DNA of 64,000 nt from Orobanche coerulescens (lineage: Eukaryota > Streptophyta > Magnoliopsida > Lamiales > Orobanchaceae). Location: positions 68,622,001 through 68,686,000 of the forward strand of contig CM065817.1 in NCBI GenBank assembly GCA_033398695.1, read 5' to 3'. Shown here in pieces: positions 35,301 through 47,219 of the stretch. The notes beneath the pieces were generated by a model that was given only the letters and a program-made list of their open reading frames with translations, was not told the origin of the DNA and did no database searches. Positions within the stretch are counted from its first letter, which is position 1; each line of letters opens with the position of its first letter. Position numbers and translations under genes: made by a program.

Positions 35301-38300
35301 TATTCTTCTCAAGTCTTCATCATCTTCTTCATTTTTATTCTTGAGTTCTCTTGGAGAAAATTCAAGATATATTGAGAGATATAAATTAAAACACTTAGAG
35401 TGTTATAATCAAAGCTTCATCACTTGATTCTAGCCGTAACCTTAGAGGTGAATCGAGTGTTGTCATTCCGTTCGTTTCTCCGGCGCGTGACAAGTAGAGA
35501 CGCGGTTTTTTCGGCGTTGGATCATCCAAGGGCTTGGAGCATTTTGGATCGTTTGGGGAATAGCTCAAGAGAAGGAAATCCATATAATCAACGGACGACA
35601 AGGGTATGATTTCGAATCTTCCTTTGCTCATTTTATATTCGTATATGCGTAGCTCGATCGATCCTCGTAGGGATTCGGATCGAATTAAATTTCGTTTTAC
35701 CGCTTCCGCTGGGCCTTCGTTTTAGGCACCGAATCCCAACACCGTCAACCTTATCAGGGCGTGCGATCTTTAATCCCGGTGATACGGTATCAAGCTCACT
35801 CACATCAATGCCGATATCGAGTGGTGCTTCCAATCGTTTTCTGGACTTGAAAAACGGATGACCGTGTGAGTTTTTCAAAATGCGAATCATCATGTCGCGT
35901 TCAGGGTGACCGAGTCGGTCATGCCATAGTTGGTATGCTTCGGAATCACACAGTTCGTGACTCACAGCATAGGATTCAATAACCCTTATTGTAGTCTGGT
36001 ATAAACCACTACTTAGACTCATTAGTTTCTCGAGAACGCGGCGTCTTCCGCGTTCTGCCAGAGTAACACACAAAAATTATGTCCCATTCTCACAATGTGT
36101 ATCAAGGTGATAACCGTTGGCACGGATGTCCCTAAAACTTAGCAAGGTTCGGTTTGCTCTTGGGGCATAGATAGCATTTGTGACATTAATATGCGTACCA
36201 TTAGGTAGCAAGAAATGAGCAGGTCCCCTCCCTTGAATTACTTGGGAGGAACCAATCATTGTTGTCACTGAGGATATATATGGCACAATATCCTTGAATA
36301 ATTGCCTATTCCGAAGAATAGTGTGGGTTGTTCCACTATCAGCAAGGCACTCAATTTCGCCACGATACATCTACAATAAGACATGAAACTTGATTAGTCC
36401 TGTGATTAAAGACATAGCGAAAACTCATTAACTTCGAGTTTGGGGAAATTCGACCAAGTCGGTTAGGATCAAAGTTAGCACAATCGCTGGAAATAATTTC
36501 CGTGCAGCTTGACCTTTGTTTACTAAAACAGCAATAACTTCTTCGTTAAGAAGGCTATGGACGAACGGTCAGTTGTTCAGGAAACTAGACTTTCGTATCT
36601 TTCTGTCCATAGGTCGTGCACTTTATGGATCATTAAAGTTAGATCTCAGTGCTCGTTTCAAGTTGCTATTTTGGTATTTCCCTATTGTTGAGTGATAGAG
36701 TAAGGTTGAAGCCTTTTTCAAAGGCATTATTGTTGATACAATACTATGGTAATATGGCCATAGGAGCGTTTAAATACTTCAAAATGCATCTTGGTGTTCG
36801 ATTTATATCTCGGCTAATGATCCTTTCGGTAACTCCAACTTGGTAGACTTGCAGAGAAAGTAGGAATGTCGGTACAGCTAAGGCTGTTTAAAAACCACTG
36901 ATTCCGTTTGAACTTTCAAAGCATAAACAAATACCAAGGATGATGCGCCTAGTCTTGATCAAAAGTTTTGATGAAATCCACCAATGTATCAATTTAACCA
37001 AGCAATTCATTGCTAGCAATTATTTTGTGATAAAGTAAACATGCTTTCGAAGGGAAAAAATAAAATTCGTGTTTGCACAATCACAACAATTAAAAGAATT
37101 TTATTCATCATGAACAACTTTATTACATTCATAGAAAATCCAAAGTAGTTCTCGGAAACTAGAAACAAGACAAAACATAACCAAAGCGTAAAACTAGTCA
37201 AAATACAATGATCTAGTCAAAGTCGGCAACATCCATATGTTGGTCTTTGTCCGCAATAGTGAGAGGAGGGATCTCAATCGGGATCTCAGTATGGTTCACC
37301 TCCGTATTCTCATTATCTTCCTCCATGTAATTTGACTCTTGAGTCAAGTACTGTTTATAGTGCTTGTAGTAAGCTTGGATGTTCTTTGGCGCCTTGCAAT
37401 TGCGGTAAGTATGCTTCTTCGATCCGCAAGTATAGCAATTCCGGCCTTCCTTTGGAGTGGTTCCATTCCGGCGGCAGGAGGCGGTCCACGTGGTTGGGTT
37501 CCACTGGGTCCCGTGGCCGAGCCACCTTGCCTCTTCCACACATTGGAACGACGACCTCGTCTTTTCCCTCGCTTGCTCGAGTCATGCACCCGTGGTGCTT
37601 GCAAAAACTGAGTAGCATTGCCTTTTCTATTTTGTCGTGGTGCCTTCCTGTGGGTAGCTTTGATTCACTTAGGAATCGGCCGTACCACTTGGCGCGCATT
37701 GCTATTGAGAATAATCTCATGGTGCCTTTCTTTTTTCGCGAGGTGGGAGATAAGGTCACTAAAATTTTTAATTCTCCCTTCCTCATAGGCAACGCGCAGC
37801 TGATGAGCAATCACACTTGCTCCCACGGGAAACGTGTTAAGAGTCTTCTTGATCAAATCTTGATCAGACTTCTTGACACCACAAAAACCAAGATCAGCGC
37901 GAAGATCGCGGATAGCTTGATTATAGGCTTCCACATTCGCATAATCCAAAAATCGGATTTGCTCCCACTGAAGTTGCAATTCGGGGAAGCGCTGATCATG
38001 CACATTATTAAATTGTTGTTCGAATGTATCCCATAGTTCTTTGGGGGTTTGCAAATTCATATAACACTTTTTCAACAACGGATGTATATGTCTACGCAAG
38101 TACATCAGCGCATTAGCCTTGGTTTCCTCGCTCGGTTCTTGAGCGGTAGACTCGTTAGAGGGAAAGATGGTGGTGGTAAATCTCTTACCGACGAACGCCA
38201 AGCGAACGTCTGAGACCCACCTATGGTACTCCTTACCAGCATGGTCAAGGATGTCGAACTCCGGATGAACATTGGAGCTTTGTGCCATCTACAAGATATA

Positions 38301-41300
38301 AACAAGAGGAAGTTAGTCTTGTTGGATTTTCAGTGACAATGTAAACGGTCACAATCGATGCTTTTAAAAGCGTGTAACATAACCGTTACTCGATTTACTT
38401 CCCTTAATTGTTGTTTAGTAAAGTCGACAAAAAAACGGCAATATCAGATCGCACCCAGATACGTGGTGTATGCAACAACCACAAGTATCGACTTTCAACA
38501 ATTCAGTGACTCCCCCAGGACCGTCACACAGTTTTCTTCGACACGCAGAGATACCGACTTCTCTCGCGGTCTCATCCACCGCAAAGTAGCGTGGGAGATA
38601 AAGAACCCAATAACCCATGTCCCCAAAAGAAAAATTCCCAAAAGGAGAGAATTGAAATAGGGACAAGTCAGGTAATTACCTCGATTATAAAATTAGGCAC
38701 GTGCTGAATTTGTGGTGTGCTTCGATCTACCGGTTGGTACTCGATGCGACGACGTGAAACCGGAGGCGCAATTTTGGCGGCTTCCGAAGATAAGTTGATG
38801 TTCGGGTTTTGGCCCCTCTATTCTTGTTTTGTTCTGCGGTGGCAGCGGCGGCGGCGGTGGCAGGCTGGCGGCGGAGGGCTGGCCGATTTTTTTTTTTTTC
38901 GTTCTAGCTACGTGCTGATAACGTGTTTGAGGAGAAAGTAAAAGACAGCAAATCAATTGTATTGATAACAATGAATAGAGGGGCCTTTATATAGGCATTA
39001 CAATGAGAGTCCTTCCATACATAGGATTCCTAGTTAATGTAAGACATCTAACAGGATTCTACTACCTCTGGAAGAGTCTAGAACCTTTCATAACTCTATC
39101 CCCCTACAACCAGTATTAGGTAAGACACCAATAAGGAAAGAATTTCCCGGAACAGTAATATTATTTTTGTTAAATTTTATGATATACTTAGAAACTAAAT
39201 AAAAAGGATAATTATGTGCAGATGAAAATTCAAATGGTAATTTTGCATTGCACTCAACGTTGGCTCTTAATCCCCCCCTTGATTTTCGGGGTTTAGAGAA
39301 GTTTAACATGAACTTAAAAAATTACGATCCGCTCTATCCGGTTCAAAGTTTGATAACTGATATATATTTAAGATTTGTTTCCCCAGTTTATTTTTAGTTC
39401 AGTTCAGTTTAGGTCATTTTTTTTTTCAGTTCAGCTCAATTCAGTTTCTTTCAATTCAGTTTAATTTTATTCAGTTCAGTTCAATTTAATTTTGAGATTA
39501 TTATTAATTATTATTATTTAATATTTCTGTAGTATTATTATTGTTATTATTGCTTATTATTATTATTATATACTAATTATTGCTTTTTCGGAATGAATGT
39601 TCTTATTGTCGCTAATTATTATTGGTAATAATAATACTAATTATAATAATTATTATTGATTTTCCTAATAATAAAAAATGCTCGTATTTAATATTAAAAA
39701 AAAAGAACAACAACTAATCAAATATTTCAAAAGTTAAGTATTGGACAAAAACATTTTAATAGTTGAAATATTGTCACATCAATCTTTATCCATTCTACAA
39801 AGGAACATTAAACATAATACAACTCCAATCTAAAACCGACAAACATTAAACCATAAAATTAAATATTATTATTATTATTATTGCTAATTATTATTTTGGT
39901 AATAATAATAATAATTATTATTATTGTTGGGTATCGGGTCTACGAATGGCTAAAGACCAGGATCGATAATACAAGCGGATTAAACGAATATAACAATTAC
40001 ATTTATATTCTACGGGATAGGGGTTAAGGATTACAGGCCAACAAATGAACCTATAAATATAACCAATATAAGTATCCTATAAACCCGAACAAATACAGCC
40101 GATATATGTCACAACGTCCAGAACAAATCTGAAACACAAATATCCGATTCCAAGTTAGCAACGATAATGATAATAACCAAACTATCGGAATATGAAAAAT
40201 TGGAATATATTATATATAATTATAGATATATAACTAATATATATATATAATATGTAATATATATAGGCTACTGCACGTATGTATATATATATATATAACA
40301 AATATATATAATATATATAGAGAGAAATACCGAAAATATATATAACAAATATATATAATATAAAGTATACTGCAGATATATATTTATATATATAACAAAT
40401 ATATATATATAATATATGTATAAACTCCAGGAAATATATATATAACAAATATATATATATATAATATTGCACAAAATCACCAAGAAAAGCAATATAAACG
40501 GAGATAAATTAGGATCAAGAAAACCCCCTTTTCGGAACGTGATGTGTAGGCTCAGATCTTCCGAAACCCTAGCAATTGACACCAAGAATACGTTTCCACA
40601 TAGGAGGAATGCAAATCCACCGCCGTCCGGCCACAAAGCCCGGTAGCACCTTCAAAACCCAGAACCTCACGAACCCGAATCCCTTACTCACAACCCGACT
40701 CACGGCTCACACAGAAAGAGTAAGGGTACTTCTATTCACTCGATTCACTCGGATATTTCGGTGTATTTCTCCACCTCTAAACTCCAGCCCCCAGCCGCGC
40801 CTTTTATACACACAAGGAGGGAATCGGAGGATGTCACGGGATTCCCTATTGTGATATTCAATCGCTCACGGGGGAGAATCGGGAGCAAAAAATCGCAGGA
40901 GGGTGGAGTTTGACCGGGTAGGTAAGCTCACGGGAGAGAAGAGAAGAAAAGAGGGAGACGGCGTAGTGAAGGGAAAAAATGAGGGAGTAGGGTTAGGTTT
41001 AGGTTTATTTAAGGAGTAATCGGACGGTCGAGATTAGGTGTAGTTATCTCGATCGGACGGCTCCTATTAGGAGGGCTGCCAAGGGCTATGGGCCGGGTTT
41101 GGGCTGGATTAATTAAATGTTATAACGGGCCGGGTTGGGCCAAAATTATAACATTCTCCACCTTTTGGACCAACCAGTCAAATTGCATTTTCGGGTTTCG
41201 GAGAAGATTCATCATCGCCTAACTCCGGGGTTACCTGCACTCACACACAATAGATAAGGTAAAGTATTCACAAAGAAGACTAACTCACAAAGAGACCCCC

Positions 41301-44300
41301 TTAAAAACACACAGTTAGCACAACAAATATTTTAGCAATAAGCTAAAATTGTACAAAACACACAAATACCATAATATTCAAAAAACACAAACACATTAAG
41401 GGAAATGATATAAGCAACACATAGATTTGAGGGGACACTACTCCACCTCAAATGCAAAGTACTAAGCATGTTGCTCCACCTGACAACGGGACGGGGTTTT
41501 ACACAAAACCGCCAACACATGAAAGCTGTAAAACACAAAAGGTTGGTCGACCGAACCACAAACACCATAGCCAGAACAAAGAACACAAAGTTCAAGGAAA
41601 ATTAATCACAGAGATTATACTACCTACATCCACAAAGGAATAGAACCACGAGTAATTCATATAAGTCACACAGACATATAAATCAGACACAAGTCACAAA
41701 GACGCTCCACAACCCACTAAGGACAAGTCACAAAGACACTCCACAGCCCACTAAGGACAAGTCACAAAGACACTCCACAGCCCACTAAGGACAAGTCACA
41801 AAGACACTCCACAGCCCACTAAGGACAAAAAAACCACAAGGGTCAACTAACATACATCACTACGATTGATATCAGATGTAGCTAAGTTAGCCTTATCATC
41901 AAGATGATTTTTATCTTTTTTGTTCCTATTAGGACAATTACTAGCAATATGACACTTTTTACCACAACTATAGCAATTCCTTGAGTTCCGTCGAAAATTA
42001 GAATTTTGACCATCATTCTTAGTGAAATATTCATAGCAATTTTCATTCCTAACCATCGAAACTGATTCGAAATTCAAATTATTACTCACATTGTTTTTTA
42101 AGTCTAATTCCTTACTCTTTAGACCAGACACAACAATATCTAAAGATATGTTATCTCTACCATACTTAATAGCAGATTTAACATCACCATAAGACTCTGG
42201 AATAGCATTTAAAAGTACAATAGCAGAGTAATCATCAATATGTTTATCACCGGAATTTTTAATATCTTGAACTAACTAGGTAAACACATCAAGGTTTTCA
42301 TCAAGACTTTTATTCAAATCAAGTTGAAAACCAAAGAATTTTTCAAGCAAAAAAAGTTTATTTGGCAAAGAGGTTTCAACATATAATTCTTCCAATTTTT
42401 CCCAAAGTTCCTTAGCCGAATTTTGTTTACCAACTTTTCTTATCACAGAGTCAGACAAGTTCAAGATAATAGACGAGTAAGCAAACTCATCCAATTCAGC
42501 CTTTTTTTCGGTCGTAGTATCGGTGGCAAATGTTTGATCAATGGCTTTAAAAACTTTTTGCTGTATTAAAATATCTTTCAATTTTTGCTGCCATATTTGA
42601 AAATCCGATTTTCCATCAAACGGGGCCAAGTAAAATGTAGAAGTCATGCCCATTTTGAAAACACAAAGTTTAACCCAATAGCAGTAAAACCAACAGCAAC
42701 ACAAAGCACACACAGCACTAGTACAAAAACAGTAGAATCACACTGCACTATACACAAGAGAGTTAAAGAAAAATATCACAACCGAGCCTGTAGATTACAA
42801 CCCCAAGCCCCTACAAGATCCAAGGACGCTAAGCGGTCCAGGCAGGAGGGTTTATACACAAGGAGTTGAAAAACGTACAGCACTCCACCCAGGAAAAACT
42901 CCGAGTGCAGAAAAATACACAGTGGAAATCAGAATAAGCAATGTGCCCAGATTAATCACACAGATTAATACACCCTGATCAATCACACAGATTAAGAATG
43001 CACAATAATCAACCACGGCAAGCGGTATCCACGAAAGCAGTAAAAGAGTGGAGTTCAGCCAAAATACCAGAGCGGAAAACCCGGATGGTTATTCCGTATC
43101 ACCAGGACGCCACAGGACCCGACACCCGACAAAACGGGCTCCGATACCACTGTTGGGTATCGGGTCTACGAATGGCTAAAGACCAGGATCGATAATACAA
43201 GCGGATTAAACGAATATAACAATTACATTTATATTCTACGGGATAGGGGTTAAGGATTACAGGCCAACAAATGAACCTATAAATATAACCAATATAAGTA
43301 TCCTATAAACCCGAACAAATGCAGCCGATATATGTCACAACGTCCAGAACAAATCTGAAACACAAATATCCGATTCCAAGTTAGCAACGATAATGATAAT
43401 AACCAAACTATCGAAATATGAAAAACTGGAATATATTATATATAATTATAGATATATATAACTAATATATATATATATATAATATGTAATATATATAGGC
43501 TACTGCACGTATGTATATATATATATAACAAATATATATATAATATATATAGAGAGAAATACCGAAAATATATATAACAAATATATATATAATATAAAGT
43601 ATACTGCAGATATATATTTATATATATAACAAATATATATATATATAATATATGTATAAATTCCAGGAAATATATATATAACAAATATATATATATATAT
43701 GTATAATATATTGCACAAAATCACCAAGAAAAGCAATATAAACGGAGATAAATTAGGATCAGGAAAACCCCTTTTCGGAACGTGATGTGTAGGCTCAGAT
43801 CTTCCGAAACCCTAGCAATTGACACCAAGAATACGTTTCCACATAGGAGGAATGCAAATCCACCGCCGTCCGGCCACAAAGCCCGGTAGCACCTTCAAAA
43901 CCCAGAACCTCACGAACCCGAATCCCTTACTCACAACCCGACTCATGGCTCACACAGAAAGAGTAAGGGTACTTCTATTCACTCGATTCACTCGGATATT
44001 TCGGTGTATTTCTCCACCTCTAAACTCCATTTCACCGCGCCTTTTATACACACAAGGAGGGAATCGGAGGATGTCACAGGATTCCCTATTGTGATATTCA
44101 ATCGCTCACGGGGGAGAATCGGGAGCAAAAAATCGTAGGAGGGTGGAGTTTGACCGGGTAGGTAAGCTCACGGGAGAGAAGAGAAGAAAAGAGGGAGACG
44201 GCGTAGTGAAGGGAAAAAATGAGGGAGTAGGGTTAGGTTTAGGTTTATTTAAGGAGTAATCGGACGATCGAGATTAGGTGTAGTTATCTCGATCGGACGG

Positions 44301-47188
44301 CTCCTATTAGGAGGGCTGCCAAGGGCTATGGGCCGGGTTTGGGCTGGATTAATTAAATGTTATAACGGGCCGGGTTGGGCCAAAATTATAACAATTATTA
44401 TTATTTTTCGTATTCTACTAATAATAACATCATTTATATTATTATTTATTTATTTTTAAATTATTAGTTACTTCAGTTCAGTTTTTTTCTGTTCAGTTCA
44501 ATTCACTTAGATTTTGTCGAAGAGAACAGACTCTTAGTGTAGTTTAGGCAATGATTGATGTAAGTTATGATGATAATTATGTGGTGGAAGTTCAAAAATA
44601 AAACATATTGATAGTGAGTGTGTGATAGAGATTAAAAAGTAAAAGTTGATTGTCTGATTTGATTGTGTAAAAATAATAAATGTAAAAAATTTTATGCGAA
44701 GTACTAGTTAAAAAAGTATGATCTTGTCTCAATAACAAAGCCTACTTTTAAAATTAATTTAATTATTTTATTAAAATATATATAATATTCCTTGAAACTA
44801 GTTAGAGTAGTTTTATATATATTACAATAGTGGTTTACTGAAAATAACAAAAAAATCAGTGAAAATAGATGATTTAAAATGCATTTCACTTTCAATAAAA
44901 TATCTAAAATAACATAACAGGTCCGATAATAATTAAAGTGGATTTATTGAGTGGAACGAAAGAATTATTAAAAGAGAAATTATAAGGACACACCTTCCCA
45001 ACCACACTCCATACATACCCGTACTTTATGGAGTTGTACCGTATATTTTACAGATAAAATTTAATATAATATTATTATTGATTATTTTATCTATAAAGCA
45101 TACGATACAACCTGTGTCCCTATCATTCCTCTTATTAAAATTTGATTACCACTTGAAATTTTTGGAACAGGTATCAACTTCAACAATCTAAAAATTGCCA
45201 AGTCTGCCTAGTAATATAGCTACAACTCAAGGTTGAATATGTTTAACAATGGACATTGGACGGTAACTATAAGGAGCTTCATAGAGAGCTCCATACGTAC
45301 TTGCTAATTAGATTGTATTCGCAGTTGTCAATAGTTGCGTTTAGCAATGATATAGTAGCATTTAGCGACCCGTAGCGTTCCATCATTACTAAGGGTTATT
45401 TATCAAATTTATCTTTCTGGGTAAATGTGTTTGTTTGGTTAAATTGATGTTGTTGTTTATTTTTTTATCTGAATAAATTGTCTGAATAACAAAAATGACC
45501 GATTTATCTCTGAATATGAATTATATGATATGTTATAAGTTGCTGTTTATTTTTTAAGCCATATAAATGACATAATTCAAAAATCAAAACATAAATTCAT
45601 AAAGTACGTAAAAATTCAATTTCAAACACAAATAAGTCAAGTTCAAACACAAAATAGCCAAATTCAAACACAAGGTAGAACAGTTTAAACATTATTACCC
45701 AAACTGTTTATTTTCGAATTTTAAATAAAAAATTTTGATTTTTAATATTATTATTTCAGATTTTTTTCTTAAAAAATAAAAGTTCCGATTTTTTTGTCAA
45801 TTTTTTTTCAATTTTGCAGAATTTTCTGATTTTTTTTTACTTTTTATTTTCGAATTTTAAATAGAAATTCTGATGATATTTGTTTTTCTTAAAATAAAAG
45901 TTCCGATTTTTTTGTCAGATTTTCAGATTTTTCAGAATTTTCAGATTTTTTTTTTTTTACTTTTTATTTTCGAATTTTAAATAAAAAATTCTGATTTTTA
46001 ATATTACTATTCCGGATATTTCTTTTCTTAAAAAATAAAAGTTCTGATGTTTTTGTCAGCTTTTTTAAATTTTCCAAAATTTTCAGAATTTTTTTATTTT
46101 TTACTTTTTATTTTTGAATTTTAAATAAAAAATCTGATTTTTAATATTATTATTCCAGATTTTTTTTTTCTTAAAAAATAAAAGTTCTGATTTTTTTGTC
46201 AGATTTTTTAAATTTTCCAGAATTTTCAAATTTTTTTTTTCGAACTTTAAATAAAAAGGTCTGATTTTTAATATTACTATTCCAGATTTTTTTTCTTAAA
46301 AAATAAAAGTTTTGATTTTTTTTTTCCAGATTTTTTAGATTTTCTCTTTTTTTTTTCTTCCCAATCTGGAGGATAGGTCTTGAAAGGGGAGATGGGTAGC
46401 GAGTATTATTTTTGTGTCTGTATGGGGACAAGAGGAGGAGGTCACTTGGCGATTACTCCTCATTTTTCATTAAGTCTTAAGTAAACATTCACTCATGTCT
46501 GCACGAGTAAGTCGTCCAGCCCATTAAGCACATTAAGTCGAAAATAAATAATCCCTAAGGGGCTATTTACTTGTGACTTAATCAGATTAATGGGTAAAAT
46601 GTCTTATTCGCTCAGACGTTTGGAGGTGTTTACTTGTGGCTTAATGACTTATTCACGCAGACAAAAATGGCTTATTCATTAAGCATGAAAAGAGGTGTTG
46701 TCCCATTAAGACAAAAAAATGACTCCCCTACTCCTAATTGAAAATCGCACATTATATATACAATATAAATAATTTAGGACAAAAAAATGACTCTCTTGTC
46801 CCCATTGTATATACTCATTTATATATACAATATAAAAAATTTAGGTTTTAATATAAATGAATGTAATATATATTATTCATATATAAATAATATACATTAT
46901 TAACTTATATATAATATTTGTTACTATATATTATTGTATGAATAAACTTTTGTATCTACAAAATATCATATATATTATGAATATATAAATAAATATTATA
47001 TATTACTTATATATATTAATATTTATTCATATGTATAATATTTATTATATATGTTTTTATCTATTTAAAATATATTTTTGTATCTAAATATATATTGTAT
47101 ATTATACATATTATTTATATATGTATTAAATATTTTATATATTATCTACATACAAAATTGAATCATTTATGTATAATATTTTGTTTAA

Positions 47189-47219
<31 letters not shown>

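Larger units (their letters stand above)
31393..39154 (-). mobile_element. Copia element with short LTRs, full length but defective
   Basis: LTRs of 231 bp each at 31393-31623 and 38924-39154, differing at about ten positions by eye, flanked by the perfect duplication GTAAT (31388-31392 and 39155-39159). Minus-strand order: 5' LTR, primer site, leader, gag, spacer, protease, GAG-pre-integrase, [solo LTR], RT-RNase H, polypurine tract, 3' LTR. The integrase core is missing. Without the 1.94-kb solo LTR it is about 5.8 kb. Confidence 0.93.
39925..44393 (-). mobile_element. Gag-only Copia-type element iv, complete
   Basis: LTRs at 39925-41153 and 43151-44393 (1229 and 1243 bp), flanked by the perfect duplication ATTAT (39920-39924, 44394-44398). 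Minus-strand primer site TGGTATCGGAGC (43138-43149); purine tract AAAAGGTGGAGAA next to 41153. Only gag is present; no protease, integrase or RT. The LTR family differs from elements i-iii. The LTRs are very similar, differing mainly in (AT)n length, so insertion is probably recent. Confidence 0.93.

Noticed and set aside
38717..38941. Plus-strand frame with GCGGCGGCGG run
   Set aside because: Lies in the leader of the minus-strand Copia element; no motif and low complexity.
40182..40636. Tyr/Ile-rich open frames on the minus strand (also at 43436-43736)
   Set aside because: Produced by (AT)n and ATATAACAAATAT repeats in the LTRs of element iv.
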